This document shows, piece after piece, positions 41,983 through 52,166 of a stretch of 64,000 bases of DNA; position 1 is the stretch's first letter, and every line of letters begins with the position of its first letter. Below the pieces are notes generated by a model. That model was not told the origin of the DNA. It searched no databases and saw only the letters and a program-made list of their open reading frames with translations. Origin of the DNA: Eukaryota sp. TZLM1-RC (lineage: Eukaryota > Metamonada: BaSk clade); contig JAUPSS010000002.1 of NCBI GenBank assembly GCA_040285825.1, positions 124,001 through 188,000 on the forward strand. The letters are read 5' to 3'. The position numbers and the translations under genes were made by a program.

Positions 41983-43083
41983 CATGGAACTTCTAAGGAA
42001 ACAAGCTGAGAAAGAAAAAAAACATTCCATTAGGCCTATTACTGGTTATTCAATTTTAGTCCCTTTAAAGGAACTCAATGCCTTAGAGGCCGCAGACGCA
42101 TTAATTTGGAACGTTTGCGCAATTTTTGGCAAACCTATGTTAATTCATAGCGATAATGGCCCTGAGTTCGCCGATGAGATTTTCAAGATAGTGTGTAACA
42201 GATTAGTTATTGAGATGAGTAACTCAATACCCCACTACTCTAAAAGTAATGGACTTGTAGAACGTAAACATAGAGACGTTTTACAATGTTTGAGGAAATT
42301 ATTAATAGATTTTAATGATTATGGAAATTGGTCTACCCATATCCCAACTATTAATAAATTCTACTAAAAGCAGAAAAACAGGTTTTACCCCATCCGAACT
42401 TATGTTTGGATCTTCGATTAGTCCAAGATCGAACAATTGCAAATATATTAGAAAACTTATCAAAATTCGATTGCAATATTCTTTTATTTGATGATATTAA
42501 ATTAAAAAATATTCGTCTACAAGAAAAAAGGGAAGAAGCAGAGCGTCACCAAACATTTAATACTCCGACTTCAGTAAATACTACTAATTTGCGTTTTATA
42601 GTATTTGTTGGTGACTATGTTCTTCGTAAAACCAAACAAAATAATAAATTGCATGGATCTTGGAACGGACCATATTTAGCAATAGATCATCCTTCCAACT
42701 CTACTTTATTATTAAAGAATCTTACCACTAACTCCGAATTAATGGCTGCTAAGAAAGATTGTAAAATCTAAAACGCCGAGGATCCTCAGGATATAAAGTT
42801 CCTTAAGGCAGTCGCAGCAGGCGATGCTGAAAAACATGTTATAGAGAAAATCCTCACAGAATATGGTTCTGACTCAGGTAGTTTTTGTACTGTTCAATGG
42901 TTTGGCGGTGAGACAACTGAAGAGTTTCTCCATTCAGTAAAACATTCAGAAGCTTATAAGTTATTTAGTAAAGACAAGAGAATTAGAAAAGTTGGTAAAC
43001 GTACTTCTAATAGAAAAGGTCCTTCCAACGAGTCTAGCGCATCCAAACGGCCTAGGCGTAGTAATAGAAATAAGAAGAATTAG
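41983..43083 (+). pseudogene. gag-integrase deletion fusion with chromodomain end
   Basis: The frame from ATG 41983 gives a Lys-rich gag start (MELLRKQAEKEKKH) fused by deletion to integrase at TGYSILVPLKELNALEAADAL. It retains the second catalytic Asp (IHSDNGPEFA) and the Glu (VERKHRD), but the first Asp (NVDTIGPL in the 1.2 kb copy) is deleted. A frameshift near 42350 and a stop (TAA, 42769-42771) break the rest. The chromodomain-like segment (VIEKILTEYGSDSGSFCTVQWFGGETTEE) is still readable up to 43083. Confidence 0.82.
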
Positions 43084-43158
43084 TTTATTTTAATAGTTAT
43101 TAGTTTTAGTTGAATATTCATTATAAAGCCGATTGATTTTGAAAAAGGGGAGAAGCAG

Positions 43159-43241
43159 CGTTGGTGCCCTTAGGCTTTTATAATATGAATAGAAAATAAA
43201 TCAGCTTTATCTTAACCCCACTTTTCCAACCTACGGCATCA
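43159..43241 (+). repeat. 3' LTR, 83 bp
   Basis: Begins CGTTGGTGCCC (first T changed to C) after the purine tract, ends CCTACGGCATCA, and is followed by the CATC target duplication at 43242-43245. Confidence 0.88.
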
Positions 43242-43245
43242 CATC

Positions 43246-44350
43246 ATTAGTCCATTTTTTTTCTTCCCCCTATCATCAAAATAGTTTTCTCTCCATCCTG
43301 ATTGTTCAAAACCTCCCTTTTCATGGTCCAGGCCCTCCTATTGCTTTCTTAGCCATTATATCATACTGCTTTGCGTTGTCTCCCTCCTCTTTCTTGACTC
43401 TACTGTTGACTCCACTCATTACGGCATGTTTTGAAACATATTGGAGACACATTAGTTCAATTCTCACAATCATTTTGTCTTTTGTTCAATTTGACTTGAC
43501 TATCAGAAGATGTTCACATTTCTATTCTCGTGAAAAGCTTGTTGTCACCTTTAAAACGCTTTTGGAGCTTCTCAGGTGGCCGCTTAGTAATGTCAATCAT
43601 GTACTTTTTTGCTTTGTGCTGGTTGTTCAGTTTCCTTTTAAAGTATTGACTGGTGTTAGTGGAATAGTTGGATAAAGTATTTTTGAATTGTTGTTGTAGT
43701 TAGCTCATTTAATAATAAAAAACGTTTATTCAAGAAAAATCCCAAAACCAAGTTGAAGGTTAAAAACCTGTCAGAATAGGTAACCAGTTGTGAATGGGGT
43801 GACAAGTGCAAACTTGGATAAATAAGCTCATTATTTTCACTACATGTCAGACGCACCTTTTGGTCCAAAAAGGATTCAAAATTATATGGATTCGCTGCTG
43901 AGTGAAACCATCCAGAAACAAGCTTGCACTGAGCCCTACTAAAAATTCATTTTCAGCCCTCCTGAGATTCAACCTTCACAGATGAGTTCTTGTTCATTCA
44001 AAGGTCACAAGGGAACTTTTTCTCATGCAGACCCCCTTACTATTTGGTTGAAAATAGACTACTTGGTCAGACTGACTCTTCCGCTTTTTTGGTTGAGCAG
44101 GGTCAATGTGTCCAAGTAGTCCATCATGAAGTTTTTATAATTTGTTTTCTAATTAATTAGTCAACATTATAAATCCTTCAAGAAAACACAATATCTATGA
44201 ATTTGCTGGTCGTTTGTGGAGCACGAACCTGGAAGCTGTATGTGTTTCACGCATCAGTGTTTCCACCCACAGCCTCTTTATAGAAGGGAGCAATTCATTT
44301 TGTTTTTATTTTAGAGAGGTTGATGTCGTATTTGATAAAATATTTTATGA
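43246..44350. other. Intergenic, no confident gene
   Basis: A frame at 43376-43675 is hydrophobic (LTLLLTPLITACF, VLFCFVLVVQFPF) and could be a membrane-protein scrap, but it lacks a convincing start and any family mark. The rest shows nothing recognisable. Confidence 0.3.
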
Positions 44351-44399
44351 TTGTTTTATTCAAAATTGTATGAATTTAAATTTTTTAATAATAACAATA

Positions 44400-44975
44400 T
44401 ATATTTTAAAAAAATTAATTCACCAGGTGGAGGGCAGCAAAGTGATGATGCAAAAGACAGGTGGTTAAATGATGAACAATTCAATGTTTTGATCAACAAC
44501 TGTATGAATCACTCATCAACTCCATTGTCACATCACAAAATACTTGTTTGGCCCATTACATCAGCCCTAATGTTTTTCAGGGGATTTGTTCAAGAGGATT
44601 TTTGCTCACAATTCTGGTGACGAAGAAAACACATTGATATTTCTACTCTATAATGATGCATTTCATCAATCAAATTTGGTTGTATCTGTTGACGAACAAT
44701 TTTTCATTGGTCAACATTGGGTACTTGTTGCATTCTATAATCAAATCCAGAACAGTAAAAGCATTTCTTTTTGATAGTCTTCGTCATATTGAAGAACAAC
44801 ATCAAAAAATTAATTCAATAATTTTAAAAAAAAACTTGGAATCAATATCAGTCAGAATTTATGTGAATTTGTTAATCTAAATGGTATGATTGTGGGATAT
44901 TCACCATATTGTTTGCAAAAAAATGATCAATTGTGTTGGGTAAAAAGCTCAGTGATGAGGATGAAATAATTGTCA
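44400..44975 (+). pseudogene. Ulp1/C48-like cysteine protease relic
   Basis: Three successive frames give the Ulp1/SENP order: RWLNDEQFNVLI (44450-44490), ILVWPITSAL, then QFFIGQHWVLVAFYNQ with the catalytic His (about 44700), KAFLFDSLRH with the Asp (about 44770), and LQKNDQLCW with the Gln and Cys (about 44918-44945). C48 enzymes cleave SUMO or viral and transposon polyproteins; related ones are carried by several DNA transposons and large DNA viruses. Two frameshifts break it. It precedes a DNA polymerase relic and Fanzor on the same strand, spaced so closely that a single element is likely. Confidence 0.6.
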
Positions 44976-44984
44976 TTTCTGCAA

Positions 44985-45645
44985 GGAAACATTCCATCTC
45001 TTATTGTGAATCTACAAGAAAGTTTGTTGCAAATTCTGTTTCGCATATTTTTACTCGAGAACAGATTGAATTAAATCTTTGTTTTTGTGATCTTGCAGAA
45101 AAGTCAACAAGCAGAAATGAACATTATTGCAAAGTTGATGATAAAAATATCACTATATCATCATTTCTCTGAAAATGAATTGCTAACTTCATTTAAAAAA
45201 ATATTAGAAACTTATAATCCTCATATAATAAGTGGTTTCAATATTCTCAAATTTGACATCCCACATATTATGAAACGTTCTGAAAATGAGGACATTTCTA
45301 AGGGTGAAATCGATGCTAGTGAATGGTAATTAATAGAATTAAATCACAAACACTTGAACCCTTTAATTACTGGTCGATTTGTTGTTGATACTTGTAGTAT
45401 TTACACAAATTTTTATCAACCACGCAAACTAAACACAGTTTCTACAATTTTATTAGGAAGAGTAAAATTGACCATGATCTTCAGTATATTGCAAAGTTTT
45501 GAAAGGTTCAAGAAGATGATCCCTTCTCAGATTTTTCCTTATCCCAAAGAAGAACTGCAGTTGCAGTTTATTGTCTGAGGGATACAGCTTTAACCATGAT
45601 ATTATTTAATTTCTTTAACAATGACCAATTTATGGAAACTGTTAA
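44985..45645 (+). pseudogene. Family B DNA polymerase 3'-5' exonuclease domain relic
   Basis: Broken frames read IFTREQIELNLCFCDLAEK, SENELLTSFKKILETYNPHIISGFNILKFDIPHIMKR (Exo II motif, 45175-45285), GRFVVDTCSIYTNFYQPRKLNTVSTILLG, and VAVYCLRDTALTMILFNFF (Exo III-like, about 45560-45615). This is the delta-like family B pattern (N-P-x-I-I-x-G-x-N-x-x-x-F-D-x-P) rather than the protein-primed type of Polintons. Exo I and the whole polymerase palm are missing; Fanzor follows almost at once. It could come from a large DNA virus or a self-replicating transposon. Confidence 0.6.
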
Positions 45646-45659
45646 ACATAAACCTTTGA

Positions 45660-47581
45660 TGGTTATAAGGACAGTTTAAAAAATGTCATCAAAGATCCGA
45701 AAATGATTGACGTGATCGATGAGGCAGTAATTAGGTGTCAGGAAATTTCTATTGTTGGTTTAGAATTCATTTGTGGTTATTATTTGCATCTTTTTGACTT
45801 TAATTCTAATGATATTTTACCAAAAGTTGAAACGCAATTATTTCGTGACGCTATTCTTGTGGTCACATCTCAAAGTGAGGAGGAAAGTTCCCTTAGCCCA
45901 AAGACAAAAACAGCTTTGCAAAATTCTCGTTGTGCATTAATTGTTGGAATTCTATCACCAACACTTTAAAGAAAAACTTGTTCCAAAAGTGTTATCAAAA
46001 AACGGAATAAGTAATATTTTGTATTACACAATTGACAAACTGATTGTGAATTTCAAAAATAACATCCAGGAGCATTACTTTGATTACTTGGATAATAATT
46101 TAGAAGATGAGGAGATCAAACTCTTTCATGCTCTGCCTTTGAAGAATTCTTGTATTCCCTCGTATATCAAAATTGACAAGACAAGTTTATTGGACTTGTT
46201 CTTCGTCGAATTCAAGGACGTTTTTGGTCAAAAATCCTCCTACCAATGCAATAATCAAGCTGCTGATTTGGTTTTATGGAATACCTTCTTGAAAATGGAC
46301 GAGATTAAAAACACTAAACTTTATTCAGAAAGTTCCAAGTACATCATTTCTAGTATCGAGACTGATGAAATAACGGTATCATTCATTCAATCTAGAATGA
46401 ACTAGAAAAAATGCAAAGTAACTGCAAAAGAATTGTAAGATAAAGAAAAATATATTGATGATCCCAGCATCAATCCTTCTGAATTCTAAGATATGACCCT
46501 TGCTGCTGCTGATCCAGGGAAATTTGATCTACTCTATTGTTCTGCCAATTTAGCTACTAGAATGACTCAGTCAAAAAAACCTGAGAGAGATAAATATGTT
46601 CATTTCACGTACACTCAAAATCAACGAAGTTTTGAGTAGAAAAGTTCCAAATTCAAAAGAATAGGAGACAGCATACGGAATGACACTCTTATCACAATAA
46701 GTAACTCTACTGGTAGAGTGATTGATCTATCCAATTATAAACCATCTGAAGAGCAACAACAAAGGATGGATTTAAACAGCAGTATAATTAATCAAATGAC
46801 GGAAAGAACAATTAGTTTATTAAGAGGTGAAGTACCTCAAGAAATCAATATTCCCCACGAAATTGATAACTCAATCAATTTGGGAAACAATGATCACACG
46901 ACTAAAACTGTAGCCGAATCGGAAGCAACTTTATCCCAATTCAATTCCAAAATCTGCAGATTTGACACACTTATGGCATATATTAAACAAAAGAACTTTG
47001 TGAATAGTATTGTTGGTGAAGTCTATCATCAAAAAATCTTTAGAAGACTAAGATGGTGGGCTGAGATTAATCGCACAAAGTCCGAGGCAAAGATGATTCA
47101 GAGATTCAAATCAGTAATTGGTGATCCAAGCCAAGTAGTTATCGGAATCGGAGATTGGGAACCACGAAAACACATGAAATTCAAAGAACCTACCAAGGGA
47201 AAAGGTTTGAGAATTCTATTTAAAAAGGCTGGTTATAAGGTCTTTTTAATTGATGAGTTTCGAACCAGTTGCTGTTGTTTCAACTGTAAGAAAGCTGAGA
47301 AAACAGTTGAAACATTCCGATGGTGCAGAAATCCTAGGCTATGGAAGAGGCATGAGATGTCTATTCGTCACGGGCTTACCATGTGTAAATGATGCGAAAG
47401 TTTGTGGAATAGAGATCGAAATGCTTCGCTGAATATGTCGGCAGTAATGGAAGCTCATGTAAATGGTGAAGATAGACCGGTATACCTACAGAGAGTCAAG
47501 GTTGATGAAGGTTCAAAGAAAAAGGTATCAAGGAGAAAATCCTCCATTTCTCAGAAACTCAGTCCCTCTCCATCGGTGTAA
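45660..47581 (+). pseudogene. Fanzor1 (TnpB-like RNA-guided nuclease), copy 2, full length but stopped
   Basis: About 640 codons. Order: N-lobe (DEAVIRCQEISIVGLEFICGYYLHL), NNIQEHYFDYL, LFHALPLKNSCIPSYIKIDKTSLLDLFF, LWNTFLKMDE...YIISSIETDEITVSF, RuvC-I LAAADPGKFDLLYC (DPGK at 46511-46522), a helical insertion, IGDWEPRKHMKFKEPTKGKGL, FLIDEFRTSCCCFNC (47243-47288), HGLTMCK-x-C, RuvC-III WNRDRNASLNM with the catalytic Asp kept (47415-47417), and C-terminal GEDRPVYLQR. From 45941 on the frame never shifts; it is broken only by nonsense codons, including 46403, TAG near 46637 and TGA at 47390 inside the zinc ribbon. The natural end is TAA at 47579. It overlaps the conserved block before the next gene. 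Confidence 0.85.
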
Positions 47582-47624
47582 AAGGACACTTATTTCATTG
47601 TTATAGACATCATCTGTAAGAATG
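47563..47624 (+). promoter_or_regulatory. 62-bp conserved block ending at a start codon (copy A)
   Basis: The block is 57 of 62 bases identical, without gaps, to 52605-52666. It spans the Fanzor stop codon and runs through TATAGACATCATCTGTAAGA to the ATG at 47622. It may be the promoter/leader of the downstream gene, or the 3' end of the Fanzor unit where guide RNAs are normally encoded. Confidence 0.6.
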
Positions 47625-48092
47625 AGTACCGTCTCTGAAAACATGCCTATCCGTCGCAGCGCTAGAATCGCAAATATTCGCGGCAGAGGCTCCTCACGGG
47701 GCCGTGTAAACAGACAGGTGACGTCACAGACTGCTAGTCTTGTTAACAGACGGGCAAAGGTACGCAGCCGCCGTCAAGAAGGCAATCATGGACTTCCTCA
47801 GTCTGTGAGGGACACACAAGCAGAATTAGAAAAGGCGAGGAAAGAAGCTCTTGCTTCTATCAAGAGAGTTGAAGCTCTTGCGTCACAACTGCGCAAGTCA
47901 GTTGAAAGTTCTACTGTACCTGAAAGTACGCAACCTGCCAGAGGAGGACGTCGCCCTGCCCGTGGACGTCGTATGCCCCGAAAGTCTTCTCGTGTTGTGC
48001 CCCAACGTCGTGTCAGTCGCAAACGAACACAGAATGTCGAAAAAACGACTGAACAGCTCAATGCTGAACTCGCTGCACATATGCAAATTTAA
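47622..48092 (+). CDS. Arg-rich small protein with UAP56-binding-like C-terminus
   Basis: 156 residues. The N-terminus is RG-rich (RRSARIANIRGRGSSRGRVNR), followed by a short coiled coil (RDTQAELEKARKEALASIKRVEALASQLRK, about 65-95), a second RG-rich stretch (ARGGRRPARGRRMPRKSSRR-like), and a C-terminal TTEQLNAELAAHM. That last motif resembles the UAP56-binding motif at the C-terminus of the mRNA export adaptors CHTOP and Yra1/ALY (L-D-x-x-L-D-x-Y-M). The lack of an RRM points to the CHTOP type. Nuclear mRNA export is an inference from motif and RG content. It starts 40 bp after the Fanzor stop. Polyadenylation signals AATAAATAAA are at about 48117. A chromatin or ribosomal protein remains possible. 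Confidence 0.6.
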   Translation: MSTVSENMPIRRSARIANIRGRGSSRGRVNRQVTSQTASLVNRRAKVRSRRQEGNHGLPQSVRDTQAELEKARKEALASIKRVEALASQLRKSVESSTVPESTQPARGGRRPARGRRMPRKSSRVVPQRRVSRKRTQNVEKTTEQLNAELAAHMQI

Positions 48093-49009
48093 TCTACTTA
48101 GTGTACTTGTAATTATCAATAAATAAAACGCCTGTTGTGCCCACTGACCAAGATTTTGTTTTAACTTAATAAATTGTCTGTATTTTAAGTCTGTGTTCGA
48201 TGGTTACTCAAACAAATGTACGTTGTTATACTCACAAATTCGAATGCAAAATATTGCGTCTCAATCAGAAGAAATAATATTCAATTACATCATTGTAATG
48301 TCAGATAAAGCGGGCTTCAAAGAATGATTACTCCCAGAAGAAGAGTCATCATGTATTGTAATGACCTCTGTCAGACGAGCTTGTTTCATTGGTGGCTGGT
48401 GAGAAAGCATTTCAAGGGTTTCGAACTTGCTGTACCTTTGTTATTGCTTTTTGCAGTCCAATCCCCACGGACAATTACAATATACTGAGTATTATTTTTG
48501 AAGTTGGCTTTCAATCTGCTGATACAGTTACTTATACTCTTGTGTTTATTAATAATGATATAAAAATGATTACAACTATTGATTTGGTAGCGTGCTGTTG
48601 AGTCATTACTGAAGGTTTTGCTGAACAATGCAACGTGTCAATAAATGGTAAAGAAATTATTCAGCCTTTACCAGCCAATAATTTATCTACAAAGTCGCTT
48701 GGGAATGTTGATATTCTGTCGTTCAACGTAGGAAGCATTGTGCAACAAGTACATTACAGACATACTCTTCCCATAAACCCAGGTTCGAACAAATTACTAA
48801 TGAAACAGACATGTTAAAATCACTTGGGCTTCAGACGGATGATGGTCTCTTCCTTAAATTAGACAAAGAACACCGCACTTCGTTAAATGCAGGATCAGAT
48901 TTTGAAACCCCCAACATTCGATTGGGAAGTTAGCTAACCAATCAACGAGTCCTTCTGGTTTTGAGGAGCAATTAACAAGATAAGATGTGAAATAAATTTT
49001 GATGATATT
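48093..49009. other. Unrecognised region with broken protein-like frames
   Basis: From 48389 to 48598 and 48635 to 48817 the plus strand reads as two frames, in different registers (EVGFQSADTVTYTLVFINND, then CNVSINGKEIIQPLPANNL and SIVQQVHYRHTLPINPGSNKLL). They look like parts of one beta-rich protein with a frameshift near 48600. No family is recognised. The possibility that it belonged to the Ulp1-polymerase-Fanzor element is untested. Confidence 0.3.
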
Positions 49010-50105
49010 GATAAAAATAATATTTATTGAATTTGCACACTTAATTAAATTAACTCATAACTAATGGGACGACTATCATTGAACCAAGATTTCCTCTACA
49101 AAATCTTGATCTGCTTGCTGTCTAGCTAAAGCTTCTCTCATTCGATTGAAAAACCGAGGTAATCTATTAATAATGGCAAATTGAATCCGTGATCGCCATA
49201 AAAAAATATCAAATCTTTCCATTGTTTTTTCTTGAACCATTTTTTGAAAGTCATTCAAAAAAGTTTCTGCTTCATCTGATAATCTTCCATTTATCGAAAA
49301 TGGGAAAGCAATAGAAACCAGGTGTGTATTTCTATCAGCATTAGCCTCTTCAATATCTTTATCATATTTTCTATGTTTTTCGTTTGCTTTAAAAATCAAG
49401 AGCACTCACAGGATTAAGTTTTCTTCTGTGAACCAAAGTATCATTTATTTATGAGACAAAGTCAACAATAGCTTCAGAATTATCAATTCAATCACAGTAT
49501 ACATCACCTCTATCATCAGAACCAAAATTATTCAGAGAAAGTGTTTCCTTCAGCAGAGGCTCTTTGATACACGATATCCTTGCAGTTTGTGCCATATTGA
49601 AAACAGTGTCTCTAACAGCATCATGTAATGAAGAACGATAAGTTATCAATTTAGAGCAATTTAGAGCATGGCGCAAAGTGAGTTGAGGTGAATTCGAACA
49701 AATACATTTTTCTTTTGATAATAATTGGTTAATGGGGATGTTCAAATATAATCTCATTTTTGTTACAAATGCTTCATTAGTGGCACACAATCCAAATCTT
49801 CGTGGTACAATGGTTACAATAAGGGAAGAATCTGATGACTTGTTTTCACAAACACCCTTTTCCAATAACAATGAGTGAAAATCTTGATTTAAAACAGCCG
49901 AGCTGCATATATTATTATAAAGATCTTTTTCATACATTCCAGTCAATCGTCTCTGTAATGTTCGAAGAGTGTACTTCAAATTTAAAACATTCTTTTCTGG
50001 AATATTGCCATTGAATGATTGGGGAAAGCATCGACCCCATTTTTCTGCATCAATTTTTGAAATTTCTTCATTTAATGCAAAAACAGTGGAACTTTCCGTT
50101 GTCAT
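49010..50105 (-). pseudogene. Non-LTR family-2 fragment with CCHC and REL endonuclease
   Basis: Minus strand: MTTESSTVFALNEEISKID at 50105, then KYTLRTLQRRLTG, CICSNSPQLTLRHALNC, RGDVYCD, a stop near 49488, and the C-terminus to about 49076. It is highly similar to 24780-25880, including the 3' tail AAGTGTGCAAATTCAATAAATA. The RT part is absent. It directly adjoins the Ty3 copy that begins near 50110. Confidence 0.85.
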
Positions 50106-50149
50106 ATGGATAATAAATTCAAATTAACGAGTCTACTAAAAATTTTCAG

Positions 50150-51747
50150 CGATGTTTTTAGTGAAAATCCAAACAAAAGAAACTTGATTGGAGTCTTCTT
50201 ACAATCCCCTTTCGCGATGAAAACGCTTTTGTATACAAACCTGCTAGACGGTTAAATCTAAGCACAATGGGAATAGCTAACAAAATATTCGACGGATTGA
50301 TAGAAATGGGTTACGCAGTTGAATCCAATTATAGATTCAGCTCTGCGATTGTCCTAGTTATTTACCCAGTTGATAGAAAACCTGAATTAACTGGTGACTT
50401 TGTGGCAAAGATGGTGTTAATTACTATACAATTTCAGTCGAACCTAATCTGCCACGGATTAGTGATATCTTAAAATTTCTAAATAGAGCTGACCACATTG
50501 CCACGCTTGATTTACCTAAAGCTTTCTGGCACATAGAGGTAGCTAAAAACGATACTGAAAAAACATCAATTTCAATTCCTGGAAGGTCCATTGTGTTTAA
50601 AAGAGCTTGCTTCGGTTTAAAGAATATCCCAGCAGTATTTCAGAATGTAATGATGGAAATTTTCCAAATAGACGGCGTTTTTATATACATAGATGACAAA
50701 ATAATAGTTGGTACTTCATTTAATGAATTCTACAAAAGACTACAAAGGGTCCTCGAATGCGCCAGGAAAAGACGGATAAATGATGGTTTACGGAAATGCA
50801 AGTTTGAAACAGACAATCACCCCATTGACATATTGGGAAGTACATTTTAAAACAAAAATAGGTTCATCAGCAATAAAAAGATTGAACTTCTAAAGAAAAT
50901 ACCCAGACCAAAAACAGTGAAAGAGGTTTGCTTATTGGTAGGATCAATCAATTACAGTAGAGATTGGCTTCCTGGAATTTCTGAATTAATAGCTCCAATT
51001 AACGGGTTAATTAAAGGAAACCCTAGATTTATCAAATGTACCAGTGAACAAGACGATTATGTGAAACAAATTAAAGATCTAATTATAAACCACATGCCTC
51101 TTGAATTACCAGCCCCGGGTAAGCGAGTATTAATCAGTACTGATGCTTCAGATGTAGCAATAGGAGGAGTAATTTGGCAAGAAGATGAACCCTACTCACC
51201 TACTGGAACCCGTTAAATAAAATAAAAGCGAAACCTTTGTCATTCTATAATAGATAACTTACAGAAACACAGAGAAATGGTCCATTTTACAAAGAAAAAG
51301 ATATGCAATTTTGTTGATCTTAACTGAAAGTGGTTTAGAAAGCTACCTTTTAACTAGACATCCAACAATTTTCACAGATCACACAACCATTGCGTTTCTG
51401 GCTACAGCATTAGAGAAGAATAAAATTGTGAAGAGATGGCTGTCAATACTAGATGAATTCGACTTTGACATAGTCCATGAACCCGGTGAAGCAAGATTTA
51501 CCTATTTTTTCTCTGTGGTTCTCAAAGATAAGATCTGAACAACAAATAGCCAAAAATAATAATGATCCTTTATTTGAAAATGTAATGCTAGATGAAAATT
51601 CTCAAATTTGGAAAAATAACAAAAACACAATATTAATTCCAAAAGGTCTCAGAAAACAGGCAGTGTTATTGATACATGGTGTGATCCAATCTAGTCACCC
51701 CAGTAAAAACGATAGTTTACCCAAACTATCCAAAAGCGATTTCTACT
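50150..51747 (+). pseudogene. Ty3 RT and RNase H, broken
   Basis: RT motifs: ATLDLPKAFWHIEV (expected D-L-x-x-A/G-F), FKRACFGLKNIPAVFQNVM, and the catalytic FIYIDDKIIV (YIDD, about 50690), then ILGSTF. RNase H follows (STDASDVAIGG, FTDHTTIAF), and then INSQ/HP zinc-finger text up to KLSKSDFY. At least five frameshifts or stops are present, including one just after IS near 50471. Compared with the copy at 1-1183, an internal deletion removes the ADMLSR region near 51490. Confidence 0.82.
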
Positions 51748-51751
51748 GAGC

Positions 51752-51887
51752 TGATGCCGTCTGTGTCATATGATAACAAAGAATAAGGATAATTTATTAG
51801 AATTTCACCGGCCCTTATCAAGGCCATCACTAGTGAACTATACTATATAAATACAAATGTACTAGACTAATTGTCCAAAGTACAACA
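51752..51887 (-). repeat. Solo LTR, 136 bp, with GAGC target duplication
   Basis: On the minus strand it reads TGTTGTACTTTGG ... ACGGCATCA, sharing the TGTTG start and CGGCATCA end of the other Ty3 LTRs; it carries TATATAG. GAGC lies at 51748-51751 and again at 51888-51891. Removing one copy plus the insert restores alignment to the Ty3 copy at 1040-1060. Confidence 0.75.
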
Positions 51888-51911
51888 GAGCCAAATGAAA
51901 GAATAGACCTT

Positions 51912-52166
51912 GACTAAATATATTTATTAAACTTGCACACTTAACAAAATAAACTCAAAGCTAAAGGAACGAGATTCATTGAACCAAGAATTCATCTTCA
52001 AAATCTTGATCTGCTTGCTGTCTCGCTAAAGCTTCTCTAATTCGATTGAAAAATTGAGGCAATCTATTAATTATAGCAAATTCCTTATAGCGCCATAAAA
52101 GAATATCAAATCTTTTCGTTGTTTTTTCTTTAAACATTTTTTGGAAATCATTCCAAAAAGTTCCTC
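51912..52166 (-). mobile_element. 5'-truncated non-LTR family-2 insertion with 14-bp target duplication
   Basis: AAAGAATAGACCTT occurs at 51898-51911 and 52167-52180, flanking about 255 bp of the family-2 C-terminus and 3' tail (minus strand). The uninterrupted Ty3 copy at 1 kb has only one such site. The tail ends TTTAATAAATATATTTAGTC without poly(A). Confidence 0.82.

Larger units (their letters stand above)
41763..43241 (+). mobile_element. Complete-ended, internally deleted Ty3 element with 83-bp LTRs
   Basis: Two LTRs of 83 bp (41763-41845 and 43159-43241) both end CCTACGGCATCA and differ at about half a dozen positions. The 4-bp sequence CATC lies on both outer sides (41759-41762 and 43242-43245), which is a target site duplication. 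Between them are the leader, the first codons of gag (ATG at 41983), then a direct jump near 42035 into the integrase core and C-terminus; protease, RT and RNase H are deleted. A purine tract (GAAAAAGGGGAGAAGCAG) precedes the 3' LTR. The total length is only 1479 bp, so it could move only with help from a complete relative. Confidence 0.9.

Noticed and set aside
45941-47581. Stop codons in Fanzor copy 2 as evidence of a reassigned genetic code
   Set aside because: TAA, TAG and TGA each terminate intact host genes here (for example CSL4 TAG, NAA20 TGA, CCCH gene TAA), and host genes have none in frame.
49010-50105. A short RT-less retroelement defined by copies starting at MTTxSSTVFA
   Set aside because: Homology continues upstream of that point in the copies at 24766 and 40570, so the shared start is not an element border.
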